A stretch of DNA of 32,807 nt from Streptomyces sp. ISL-66. GTDB lineage: Bacteria; Actinomycetota; Actinomycetes; Streptomycetales; Streptomycetaceae. The notes beneath the pieces were generated by a model. It was not told the origin of the DNA, did no database searches, and was given only the letters and a program-made list of their open reading frames with translations. The translations under genes were made by a program, and so were the position numbers. The stretch spans positions 1 to 32,807 of the forward strand of contig NZ_JAGGOW010000135.1 of the NCBI RefSeq assembly GCF_018614135.1. Reading direction: 5' to 3'. Shown piece after piece: positions 7,061 to 14,858 of the stretch (position 1 is the first letter of the stretch; every line of letters starts with the position of its first letter).

Positions 7061-8322
7061 TTGCCCTGTCCCTTGCGGTACGGCATGCCGTCCGCCTTGG
7101 GCATCCGCAGGCGCTGCGCGGACAGCGCGAGCACCAGCAGGGTCGTCAGGTACGGGGCGGCGTCCACGAACTGGCTGGGCACCGCGTCCGTGGTCACGTA
7201 CCAGAGGAACAGCAGCACGGCGAAGAGCGCCGAGACGCCGGCCTGGAGGTACTTCTTCTTGTAAACCTGCCAGACGACGACCAGGACGAGCAGGATCGCG
7301 AGGAGCAGCAGCATCGCGTGGACGTTCTCGGCGCCACCGCGCAGCTTGAGGCTGTCGGTGAAGCCGAAGAGGCCGGCGCCCAGCGCCATGCCGCCCGGCA
7401 TCCAGTTGCCGAAGATCATCGCGGCGAGGCCGATGTAGCCGCGGCCGCCGGTCTGGCCCTCCTGGTAGATCGGGCTGGCCACGATCGAGAGGAACACGCC
7501 GCCCAGGCCCGCCAGGGCGCCCGAGACGATCACGGCGATGTACTTGTACTTGTAGACGTTGACGCCGAGCGATTCGGCGGCGACGGGGTTCTCGCCGCAG
7601 GAGCGCAGCCGCAGGCCGAAGGTGGTGCGCCACAGCACCCACCAGGTGCCGGGGATCAGCAGCAGCGCGAGGACGGTGAGCAGCGAGAGGCCGGTGACCA
7701 GGCCGCCGATGACGCCCGCGAGGTCCGAGACGAAGAACCAGTGCTTGCCCTGGAGGGTCGCCATCCAGTCCGACAGCCCTGGCACCGTGATCTTGTAGAT
7801 CGGATCGACGCGCGGGGACTGCTTGGAGGAGCCGCCCGCGGCCTCGGCGAAGGTGAAGTTCGAGAGGTACTGGGTGAAGCCCAGCGCCAGGATGTTGATG
7901 GCCACACCGGAGACGATGTGGTTGACGTTGAAGGTGACCGTGATGATCGCGTGCAGCAGGCCGCCGATGGCGCCGCCGATCAGGCCGGCCATGACGCCGG
8001 TCCACGGGCCCCACTGGTAGCCGGCCCAGGCGCCGAACCAGGTGCCGAGGATCATCATGCCCTCGAGGCCGATGTTGACGACGCCCGCGCGCTCGGCCCA
8101 CAGGCCGCCGAGGCCGGCGAGGCCGATCGGCACGGCGAGGGAGAGCGCGCCGGAGACCTGGCCGACCGAGGTCAGGTCGTCGGCGCCGCTGATCACGCGG
8201 ACCAGCGAGATCAGCGCGAGCCCGCCCGCGACGATCAGCATGATCCAGGGCAGGGTGAGCTTCTTGCGGCCGCCCTGCTTCTTGGGGGCGGCGCTCGTCG
8301 CGGAAACGGTACTGGTGCTCAC
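7057..8322 (-). CDS. Nucleoside ABC transporter permease (second)
   Basis: A 421-residue inner-membrane permease of the BPD_transp_2 (ribose/branched-chain amino acid) family. About 30 charged N-terminal residues precede the first helix. The family core is AERAGVVNIGLEGMMILGTW, followed by several hydrophobic helices and CGENPVAAESLGVNVYKYKY near the ATPase coupling loop. Homologues are the second permease of BMP-dependent nucleoside importers (B. subtilis NupQ/YufQ type). The GTG start at 8322 overlaps the upstream permease stop by 4 nt, and its own stop overlaps cdd by 4 nt. Confidence 0.94.
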   Translation of the reverse strand: MSTSTVSATSAAPKKQGGRKKLTLPWIMLIVAGGLALISLVRVISGADDLTSVGQVSGALSLAVPIGLAGLGGLWAERAGVVNIGLEGMMILGTWFGAWAGYQWGPWTGVMAGLIGGAIGGLLHAIITVTFNVNHIVSGVAINILALGFTQYLSNFTFAEAAGGSSKQSPRVDPIYKITVPGLSDWMATLQGKHWFFVSDLAGVIGGLVTGLSLLTVLALLLIPGTWWVLWRTTFGLRLRSCGENPVAAESLGVNVYKYKYIAVIVSGALAGLGGVFLSIVASPIYQEGQTGGRGYIGLAAMIFGNWMPGGMALGAGLFGFTDSLKLRGGAENVHAMLLLLAILLVLVVVWQVYKKKYLQAGVSALFAVLLFLWYVTTDAVPSQFVDAAPYLTTLLVLALSAQRLRMPKADGMPYRKGQGK

Positions 8323-9434
8323 GCCGCGACCTCCTTGTCGGTCTTGATGGCGCCGCCGGCGGCGAGTTCCTCGCCGACCTTCTGCTGCTGGCGCCGGATC
8401 CCGTAGCGGCGGACGAGCTCGTAGGACACGACGACCGCGATCACGATCAGGCCCTTCATGATCGTGCCGATTTCCTTGGCGTACCCGGCCTGGTCGAGGG
8501 AGGCCGAGGCCTTGTCGATGAACGCCATCAGGAACGCGGCGAAGAAGATGCCGACCGGGCTGTTGCGTCCGAGCAGCGCGATGGTGATGCCGGTGAAGCC
8601 GACGCCGACCGGGAAGGACAGGTTGTACGTGTGGGTCTCGCCCAGCAGCTGCGGCATGCCGGAGAGGCCGGCGACGGCGCCCGAGATCAGCATCGAGGTG
8701 ACGATCATCTTCTTGGCGTCCACACCGGAGGCCTGCGCGGCGGACTCGCTGGCGCCGGTGGCGCGCAGGTCGAAGCCGAAGCGGGTCCGGTTCAGCCCGA
8801 ACCAGTAGACGACGCCCAGCGCGAAGGCGATGAAGGTGAAGCCGTAGATCTCCAGGCCGCTCCCGAGCGAGAGGGCCGGGAACCAGCCGGACGAGGCGAT
8901 CTCGCCCGTGGTCAGGTCGTTCGAGCCCGCCGGCTGGACGCCGAGGTTCTTCGGCAGGATCAGCCAGGCGATCAGGCTGGTCGCGATGGCGTTCAGCATG
9001 ATCGTGGAGACGACCTCGCTGACACCGCGCTTGGCCTTCAGGACACCCGCGATGCCGGCCCAGAAGGCACCGGTCAGCATGGCGACGACCACGATCAGCA
9101 GGATGTGCAGCGGACCGGGCAGGGCCACGGCCGTGCCGACCACGGCGGAGATCATCGCGGCGAGGCGGTACTGGCCGTCGACGCCGATGTTGAAGAGGTT
9201 CATCCGGAAGCCGATGGCCACGGCCAGGGCCGCCAGGTAGTAAGTGCCCGCCTGGTTCACGATGAGGACCTGGACGTCCTCGTAACCGGCGTTCTCCACC
9301 ATCAGGCGCAGGGGTTCGATCGGGTCGACGCCCGTCGCGCCCAGCACGACCATGGTCAGCGCGAAGGCGGTGACCAGCGCGAGCGCGGGTCCGGCGAAGC
9401 CGAGGAGCAGCCGGTCCTTGTCGAGTTTCTTCAT
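8319..9434 (-). CDS. Nucleoside ABC transporter permease (first)
   Basis: A 371-residue permease of the same family as its downstream neighbour, of the NupP/YufP type. Hydrophobic helices run through the protein, with NLFNIGVDGQYRLAAMISAV as the family core. RATGASESAAQASGVDAKKM is the probable coupling segment for the ATPase. It starts at ATG 9434, overlapping the ATPase stop by 4 nt (ATGA), and ends in a 4-nt overlap with the second permease. The two permeases probably form the heterodimeric channel. Confidence 0.94.
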   Translation of the reverse strand: MKKLDKDRLLLGFAGPALALVTAFALTMVVLGATGVDPIEPLRLMVENAGYEDVQVLIVNQAGTYYLAALAVAIGFRMNLFNIGVDGQYRLAAMISAVVGTAVALPGPLHILLIVVVAMLTGAFWAGIAGVLKAKRGVSEVVSTIMLNAIATSLIAWLILPKNLGVQPAGSNDLTTGEIASSGWFPALSLGSGLEIYGFTFIAFALGVVYWFGLNRTRFGFDLRATGASESAAQASGVDAKKMIVTSMLISGAVAGLSGMPQLLGETHTYNLSFPVGVGFTGITIALLGRNSPVGIFFAAFLMAFIDKASASLDQAGYAKEIGTIMKGLIVIAVVVSYELVRRYGIRRQQQKVGEELAAGGAIKTDKEVAA

Positions 9435-11047
9435 CGGGCCTCGTCCTCCGGGGAGTCGGTACGGGCGTCCGTGCCGGCGTCGGAGCGGTTGTCGGTGGCT
9501 TCCGTGGGCGCTTCGAGGTGCCCGGAGGCGGCGCCCGTCATGGCGGTGCCGAGTTCCTCGGGGGTCACGGTCGCGGGGTCGGCGTCCGCGACCAGGCGGC
9601 CGCGGTAGATCACGCGCAGGGTGTCGGACAGGCCGATCAGCTCGTCCAGGTCGGCGGAGATCAGCAGGACCGCCAGGCCTTCGCGGCGGGCCTCGCGGAT
9701 CGCGTCCCAGATCTGCGCCTGCGCGCCGACGTCCACACCGCGGGTGGGGTGCGCCGCGATGAGGAACTTCGGGTGGTGGCTCATCTCGCGGCCGACGATC
9801 AGCTTCTGCTGGTTGCCGCCGGAGAGCGAGGCCGCGGTGACCTCGATGCCGGGCGTGCGGACGTCGTACTCGCGCACGATCCGCTCGGTGTCCTTGCGGG
9901 CGGCCTTCGGGTCGAGGATGCCGCGCTTGGAGTTGGGGGCCTCGGTGACGTGGCCGAGGATGCGGTTCTCCCAGAGGGAGGACTCCAGCAGCAGACCGTG
10001 GCGGTGGCGGTCCTCGGGGATGTACCCGATGCCGGCCACGCGGCGCCCACGCGTCGGGATGGTGGAGATGTCGGTGCCGTCCAGCGTGATGGTGCCGCCG
10101 TCCGGGATGCTCATGCCCATCAGGGTCTCGATGAGCTCGGTCTGCCCGTTGCCCTCGACGCCCGCGATGCCGAGGACCTCACCCTTGTGAATGGTGAAGT
10201 CGATGCTCGCGAGCACCTCGCGGACCACACCGTCCGGGTCGGTCGCGGCCAGCCGCAGATCCTCGACCCGGAGCATCGGGGTGGTGGTCACCGTGGACTC
10301 GCGGGTCTCGGGCGACGGCAGCTCGGAGCCGACCATCAGCTCGGCGAGCTGCTTGGTCGTGGTGGTGCGCGGGTCGGCGGTGCCGACGGTGGTGCCCCGC
10401 CGGATGACGGTGATGTCGTCGGCGACCTTCAGGACCTCGCCCAGCTTGTGCGAGATGAAGATGACGGTGAGGCCTTCGGCCTTGAGCTCGCGCAGGTTGC
10501 CGAAGAGCGCGTCCACTTCCTGCGGTACGAGCACGGCGGTCGGCTCGTCGAGGATGAGGATGTTGGCTCCGCGGTAGAGGACCTTGAGGATCTCCACGCG
10601 CTGCCGGTCGGCGACACCGAGGTCTTCGACCAGGGCGTCGGGGCGCACGCCGAGGCCGTACGCGTCCGAGATCTCCTTGATCTTCCTGCGGGCCTTCGCG
10701 CCGATGCCGTAGAGCTTCTCGCCGCCGAGAACCACGTTCTCCAGCACGGTGAGGTTGTCGGCGAGCATGAAGTGCTGGTGCACCATGCCGATGCCGCGGG
10801 CGATGGCGTCCGCGGGGCTGTGGAAGGAGACCTGCTCCCCGTCGATCGCGATGGTGCCCTCGTCCGGCTTCTGCATGCCGTAGAGGATCTTCATCAGGGT
10901 CGACTTGCCGGCGCCGTTCTCACCGACGAGGGCGTGGACCGTGCCCTTGCGGACGGTGATCGCGATGTCCTTGTTGGCGACGACGCCGGGGAAGCGCTTG
11001 GTGATGCCGTGCAGTTCTACGGCGGGGGGCGGGCTGGACGCGTTGAT
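9431..11047 (-). CDS. Nucleoside ABC transporter ATPase, apparently starting at ATC
   Basis: About 538 residues with two ABC domains, as in B. subtilis NupO/YufO and RbsA. Domain 1: Walker A GENGAGKST (42-50), signature LGVADRQRVE (143-152), Walker B DEPTA (167-171). Domain 2: Walker A degenerate as GVEGNGQTEL (296-305), signature LSGGNQQK (408-415). This one-active-site pattern is usual for the family. The start is unusual. Upstream of the Met codon at 10894 (residue 52, after Walker A) the frame contains no ATG, GTG or TTG back to the in-frame TAG at 11128. A perfect AAGGAG (11056-11061) sits 8 nt before ATC at 11045-11047, and the family N-terminus (PPPAVELHGITKRFPGVVAN) follows. Either ATC is used or the sequence carries an error there. 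The 3' end overlaps the first permease by 4 nt. Confidence 0.88.
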   Translation of the reverse strand: MNASSPPPAVELHGITKRFPGVVANKDIAITVRKGTVHALVGENGAGKSTLMKILYGMQKPDEGTIAIDGEQVSFHSPADAIARGIGMVHQHFMLADNLTVLENVVLGGEKLYGIGAKARRKIKEISDAYGLGVRPDALVEDLGVADRQRVEILKVLYRGANILILDEPTAVLVPQEVDALFGNLRELKAEGLTVIFISHKLGEVLKVADDITVIRRGTTVGTADPRTTTTKQLAELMVGSELPSPETRESTVTTTPMLRVEDLRLAATDPDGVVREVLASIDFTIHKGEVLGIAGVEGNGQTELIETLMGMSIPDGGTITLDGTDISTIPTRGRRVAGIGYIPEDRHRHGLLLESSLWENRILGHVTEAPNSKRGILDPKAARKDTERIVREYDVRTPGIEVTAASLSGGNQQKLIVGREMSHHPKFLIAAHPTRGVDVGAQAQIWDAIREARREGLAVLLISADLDELIGLSDTLRVIYRGRLVADADPATVTPEELGTAMTGAASGHLEAPTEATDNRSDAGTDARTDSPEDEAR

Positions 11048-11055
11048 GACGCACT

Positions 11056-11061
11056 CTCCTT
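11056..11061 (-). promoter_or_regulatory. Strong ribosome binding site that decides the ATPase start
   Basis: AAGGAG on the minus strand, 8 nt from ATC (11045-11047). The only conventional nearby codon, GTG at 11052-11054, is one base out of the ATPase frame and only 1 nt from this site. Confidence 0.75.
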
Positions 11062-11125
11062 GGCGCGGAAGGAGCGGAGGCAGGGGGACAGGGCGGGGAG
11101 AGAAAGTATCGCGTCCACGATGCTT

Positions 11126-11137
11126 CTACGCGCGTAG
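11126..11137. promoter_or_regulatory. Nucleoside-locus operator, site B (ABC ATPase)
   Basis: CTACGCGCGTAG is a perfect 12-bp palindrome in the leader region of the ATPase gene, 78 bp before the proposed start. It is the best copy of the motif shared with sites A (6558-6569) and C (12381-12392). Its place after the hairpin at 11205-11240 suggests that the ATPase-permease-cdd unit has its own regulated promoter. Confidence 0.7.
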
Positions 11138-11204
11138 CACTGTCGGAAGTGAAAACTCGCGGCCAACCGGCCACAAGATCACATGAAACCACGTGACACG
11201 TATC

Positions 11205-11240
11205 GGGGCCCGGGAGCGTAGAGACCGCTTCCCGGACCCC
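11205..11240 (-). terminator. Hairpin between BMP lipoprotein and ATPase genes
   Basis: GGGGCCCGGGAGCG (11205-11218) pairs with CGCTTCCCGGACCCC (11226-11240) with one mismatch and one bulge, around a 7-nt loop. It lies 32 nt past the BMP stop in the minus direction. Such attenuators let the solute-binding protein be made in excess over the membrane components. Confidence 0.65.
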
Positions 11241-11272
11241 GGAGTCACGCTGACCGCGTGTCGGACGGCACC

Positions 11273-12319
11273 TTACGGTGCGGTCTTGACCTCGATCTTC
11301 TTGGCGATGATGTCGGCCTTGGCCTTGTCCACCGCGGCGATGACGTCCGTCATCTTCTTGTACTCGGGGTTGGAGTCGGCCAGGCCGACGCCGTCCTTGT
11401 CGAGGCCGTAGCGGACCTCACCGGACTCGGGCTTGCCGTCCTTGACCGACTTGATCAGGTTGTAGACCGAGTCTGCGACGTCCTTGGTGACCGAGGTCAG
11501 GATGCTGTTCTTGTACTTCGCCAGACCGGCCTGGTTGTACTGGTCCGAGTCGACGCCGATGGCCCACTTGCCCTTGGCGGCGGTGGCCTCGATGGCACCG
11601 GAACCGGCGAGACCGGCGGCCGCGTAGATCACGTCGGCGCCCTTGTCGAGCTGGCCCTCGGCGGCGGCCTTGCCCAGGTCGGGCTTGGCGAAACCGTCGA
11701 AGTTCGGCGGCTGGGTCAGGTACTGGGTGAGCACCTTGGCGTTCGGGTTGGTGTCCTTGACGCCCTGGGCGAAGCCCGCCTCGAACTTCTTGATCAGCGG
11801 GACCTCGACACCGCCGATGAAGCCGACCGTGCCGGTCTTGGACGCCTTGGCGGCGGCGACGCCGGCCAGGTAGGAGCCCTGCTCCTCGCTGAAGACGAGG
11901 TTGGCGATGTTCTTCGCGGTCACCGAGGTGTCGTCGATGATGCCGAACGTGGTGTCCGGGAACTTCTCGGCGACCTTCTTGATGGCCGGCGCGTAGGCGA
12001 AGCCGACGCCGATGACCGGGTTGTTGCCCTTGCGGGCCAGCTCGGTGAGGCGCTGGACCTTGTCGGCCTCGCCCTCGCCGTCGGTGGGCTCCGCCTGGGC
12101 GCCCTTGATCTGCAGGTCCTTCTCGGCCTTGGCCAGACCCTCGTAGGCGGCGTCGTTGAACGACTGGTCGCCGCGGCCACCGATGTCGTACGCGATTGCG
12201 GCGGACTTCTCCTCGGAGGAGGAGGTGTCCGAGGACTTCTTACCGCCACAGGCGGTGGCCGAGAGGGCCAGCGCGGCGGACGCGATGCCCACGGTGGCGA
12301 TCCTGGTGATCCGGCGCAA
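11273..12319 (-). CDS. BMP-family nucleoside-binding lipoprotein
   Basis: A 348-residue secreted lipoprotein of the Bmp/Med (PnrA/NupN) family. It captures nucleosides outside the cell for the adjacent ABC importer. A basic, hydrophobic signal peptide (residues 1-23) ends at ATAC-G, so Cys24 is the likely lipidated residue. A Ser/Lys-rich linker follows, then the mature domain with the family motifs YDIGGRGDQSFNDAAYEGL and VGFIGGVEVPLIKKFEAGF. Asp and aromatic residues at the usual purine-nucleoside site are plausible from these motifs, but ligand preference cannot be read from sequence. It is first in the locus and is preceded by operator site C. Confidence 0.95.
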   Translation of the reverse strand: MRRITRIATVGIASAALALSATACGGKKSSDTSSSEEKSAAIAYDIGGRGDQSFNDAAYEGLAKAEKDLQIKGAQAEPTDGEGEADKVQRLTELARKGNNPVIGVGFAYAPAIKKVAEKFPDTTFGIIDDTSVTAKNIANLVFSEEQGSYLAGVAAAKASKTGTVGFIGGVEVPLIKKFEAGFAQGVKDTNPNAKVLTQYLTQPPNFDGFAKPDLGKAAAEGQLDKGADVIYAAAGLAGSGAIEATAAKGKWAIGVDSDQYNQAGLAKYKNSILTSVTKDVADSVYNLIKSVKDGKPESGEVRYGLDKDGVGLADSNPEYKKMTDVIAAVDKAKADIIAKKIEVKTAP

Positions 12320-12380
12320 GGGAAGGCTCCTTCAAAACCTGACCGAAGCGCCACGACCGGCGCTGGTTTCGCGGCGATCG

Positions 12381-12392
12381 TAACGCGCGTAG
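12381..12392. promoter_or_regulatory. Nucleoside-locus operator, site C (BMP gene)
   Basis: TAACGCGCGTAG matches the site B palindrome at 10 of 12 positions. It lies 61 bp before the BMP start codon, a normal promoter distance. With sites A and B it places an operator-like word before each transcription unit of the nucleoside locus. Confidence 0.65.
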
Positions 12393-12509
12393 ATGTCAGT
12401 TAAAGGCCCGTTCATGAGTCGTTACCGGATCGTCGTGAACCAGACAGTGACCGATCGGTCACTTCCGACGCGCCCTGCCCTTGCGTACCAAGGGCTGGAC
12501 GCGCCCGGC

Positions 12510-12553
12510 CGGCCGCCCCGCGTGCTGTATGGGTTTCGGCCAACGGGCGGCCG
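12510..12553 (-). terminator. Possible terminator after the M20 amidohydrolase
   Basis: CGGCCGCCC at 12510-12518 and GGGCGGCCG at 12545-12553 form a perfect 9-bp stem with a 26-nt loop. It starts 17 nt past the amidohydrolase stop in the minus direction. The long loop makes it a weaker candidate than the other hairpins here. Confidence 0.35.
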
Positions 12554-12569
12554 GGCCGGGCCGGGAAGC

Positions 12570-13829
12570 TCAGCCGGCCGGCCCGGCGCGGCGCGCTTCG
12601 AGCTGCCGCCCGTCCAGCAGCACGGCGGCCGTGAAGAACTCCACGCCGACCCCGATCGCCGCCTCGTCCACGTCGAAGTCGCCCCGGTGCAGGTCCCGCT
12701 TGGCGGTGTCCCCGGGCGTACGGACTCCCAGCCGGGCCATGGCCCCGGGCACGTGCTCCAGGTACCAGGAGAAGTCCTCGCCGCCCAGGCTCTGCTCGGT
12801 GTCCTCGACCGACGCGGCACCGCACCGCGCGATCATCGCCTCGCGCAGCAGTTCGGTGACCACCGGGTCGTTGACGACCGGGGGCACCCCGCGCACGTAG
12901 GTGATCTCCGACTTGGCCCGGTGCATCGACGCGATCTCGTCGATGGCCGCGTGGATCTGGTCGGGGGCCTCGTGCCAGGCGTTCAGGTCCAGGCACCGCA
13001 CGGTCCCGGACAGTTCCGCGTGCATCGGGATGACGTTGCAGGCGTGCCCGGCCTCGATCCGGCCCCAGGTGACCGACATGCCCGAGCGGGCGTCCATCCG
13101 CCGGGCCAGTACGGCCGGCAGGTCGATGGCGAGCCGGGCGGCCGCCGTCACCAGGTCGGTGGTCAGGTGCGGACGGGCGGTGTGCCCGCCGGGCCCCGCG
13201 AGGGTCACCTCCAGCCGGTCGCAGGCCGAGGTGATGGGCCCGCTGCGCAGGCCGATCCGTCCGGCGTCGACCCGGGGGTCGCAGTGCAGCGCGATGATCT
13301 TGCCGACGCCGTCCAGCACCCCGGACTCGATGGCCTCGGTGGCGCCCCCGGGCAGCACCTCCTCGGCGGGCTGGAAGAGCAGCCGCACCGGCCGGGGCAG
13401 CGCGCCTTGGCGGTCGAGCTCGGCGAGGACCAGGCCGGCGCCGAGGACGACGGCGGTGTGCACGTCGTGGCCACAGGCGTGGGCGCGGTCCGGGACGGTC
13501 GAGCGGTACGAGACGTGCGTCTTGGCATCCGGGATGGGCAGGGCGTCGATGTCCGCGCGCAGGGCCAGCATGGGCCGGACCCCGTCCCAGGTCCCCACGT
13601 CACAGATGAGGCCGGTGCCCGACTTCAGCACCCTCGGGCGCAGGCCGGCTTTCTCCAGCCGGGCCTTGATCGCCGCCGTGGTACGGAACTCGTGGTGTCC
13701 TAGCTCGGGATGCATGTGCAAGTCCCGGCGGAAGGCGATCAGTTCGGCACGCAGGTGGTCCGGAAGCTTGCCGGGCAGCTCGGGCCGGTCGAGCGGGCCG
13801 GGCAGGGCGGTCTGGGACTCGCGGGACAT
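12570..13829 (-). CDS. M20-family amidohydrolase (amidase/aminoacylase type)
   Basis: A 419-residue metal-dependent hydrolase of the M20 peptidase/IAA-amino acid hydrolase family, which cleaves N-acyl or amide-linked amino acids. It shows RRDLHMHPELGHHEF (about 34-48), ALRADIDALP (about 89-98), the metal-binding HACGHDVHTA (117-126), FQPAEE (152-157) and, near the C-terminus, GGEDFSWYL. A dimerisation domain occupies the middle (GPGGHTARPH). No signal peptide is seen, so it is probably cytoplasmic. ATG at 13829 follows GGGTG; GTG at 13841 would add four residues. It is upstream of the nucleoside locus on the same strand, but 250 bp and operator site C separate them. Substrate unknown. Confidence 0.92.
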   Translation of the reverse strand: MSRESQTALPGPLDRPELPGKLPDHLRAELIAFRRDLHMHPELGHHEFRTTAAIKARLEKAGLRPRVLKSGTGLICDVGTWDGVRPMLALRADIDALPIPDAKTHVSYRSTVPDRAHACGHDVHTAVVLGAGLVLAELDRQGALPRPVRLLFQPAEEVLPGGATEAIESGVLDGVGKIIALHCDPRVDAGRIGLRSGPITSACDRLEVTLAGPGGHTARPHLTTDLVTAAARLAIDLPAVLARRMDARSGMSVTWGRIEAGHACNVIPMHAELSGTVRCLDLNAWHEAPDQIHAAIDEIASMHRAKSEITYVRGVPPVVNDPVVTELLREAMIARCGAASVEDTEQSLGGEDFSWYLEHVPGAMARLGVRTPGDTAKRDLHRGDFDVDEAAIGVGVEFFTAAVLLDGRQLEARRAGPAG

Positions 13830-14028
13830 CAACTGGTTCACCCGTTGAAGGGTAGGCGCACCCGTGCCCCAACTGGCTGTGGATCAGCAAAAGTTCATGC
13901 CGTTAGGGGAAGGAAACCCGGCCTCTGGGCGCATGACCGGATGTGCGCGGGGGTAAACTCGCGCGCTCATCCGGCCGCCGGAGCCGCCTGAGCAGGAAGA
14001 CTGCGGACCCGCGGCACAGGAGCCCCGG

Positions 14029-14703
14029 CTAGCTGACGGCGAGCTTGGCGGCGAAGCCCAGGAACAGTACGCCCGCCGCCGAGCTGGCCCCGGCGGACAG
14101 CCGCTTGCGGCTGCGGAAGGCGGCCGCCAGGCGGGTCCCGCCGAATATCAGGGTGGTCAGGTACAGGAAGCTGCCGAACTGCAGCAGGCCGCCCAGCAGC
14201 AGGAAGGACAGGGCCGGGTAGGCGTAGTGCGGGTCCACGAACTGCACGAAGAAGGACATCAGGAAGAGGATGGCCTTCGGATTGAAGACGCTGATCAGCA
14301 GGGCCCGCCGGTAGGGCCGCTCCGCCTCGCCGGTCCCGGCCGCCGCGGGGGCGACGGCCTCGGCCGCCGCCCGGCCCGCGGTCTGCGCCCGCTCGCGCCG
14401 TGCGCGCCACATCGTCCACGCGCCGCGCAGCATGCCGATGGCGAGCCAGGTCAGGTAGCCGGCGCCGAGCAGCTTGACGATCCCGAAGAGCATCGGACTG
14501 GTCTGGAGCAGGGCCCCGGCGCCGACCGCCGCCAGGGTCATCAGCAGGGCGTCCCCGCTGAACACGCCGCAGGCGGCCTTGTACCCCTCACGGACCCCGC
14601 CGCGCGCGGCGACGGAGAGCACGTAGAGCGAGTTCGGGCCCGGCAGGAGAATGATCAGCACGAGGCCGGCGAGATACGTCGGAAGATCTGTGACACCCAG
14701 CAT
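14029..14703 (-). CDS. leuE: LysE/RhtB-family exporter, LeuE-like
   Basis: A 224-residue inner-membrane amino-acid exporter of the LysE superfamily with about six hydrophobic helices. The N-terminal helix carries the hallmark LIILLPGPNSLYVLSVAARG, and KAACGVFSGDALLMTLAAVG and SVFNPKAILFLMSFFVQFVD follow. The opening GVTDLPTYLAGLVLI and the overall pattern are closest to LeuE, which exports leucine and related amino acids. The cytoplasmic loop at about residues 115-140 is Ala-rich and variable. ATG at 14703 is preferred over the upstream ATG at 14730, which would only add a short hydrophilic leader. It lies between the mutase and the amidohydrolase on the same strand; no functional link is evident. 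Confidence 0.88.
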   Translation of the reverse strand: MLGVTDLPTYLAGLVLIILLPGPNSLYVLSVAARGGVREGYKAACGVFSGDALLMTLAAVGAGALLQTSPMLFGIVKLLGAGYLTWLAIGMLRGAWTMWRARRERAQTAGRAAAEAVAPAAAGTGEAERPYRRALLISVFNPKAILFLMSFFVQFVDPHYAYPALSFLLLGGLLQFGSFLYLTTLIFGGTRLAAAFRSRKRLSAGASSAAGVLFLGFAAKLAVS

Positions 14704-14774
14704 GCGCAGGAGTGTCGCATGAGGACGCACCTGTCGCGCCAGCGAGTTTCACGAGGCGGACAGGAGCGGGATCC

Positions 14775-14807
14775 GAGGCGGGCACGAGGCGGGCACGAGG
14801 CAGACAC
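14775..14807 (+). repeat. Three tandem 11-bp repeats
   Basis: GAGGCGGGCAC at 14775-14785 and 14786-14796, then GAGGCAGACAC at 14797-14807. A partial related unit (GAGGCGGACAG) lies near 14753. They sit between the mutase 3' end and the leuE start. Slippage could change the copy number; no role is evident. Confidence 0.8.
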
Positions 14808-14858
14808 GATCCCGGCCCGAGCCGGCGCCCGGGGATGATCACCGCAGGTCACCCCCCG

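Noticed and set aside
10920..11192. Minus-strand frame with a GTG at 11054 after the strong ribosome site
   Set aside because: Its product is Arg/Pro-rich and lacks ABC motifs; the conserved ATPase sequence is in the neighbouring frame.
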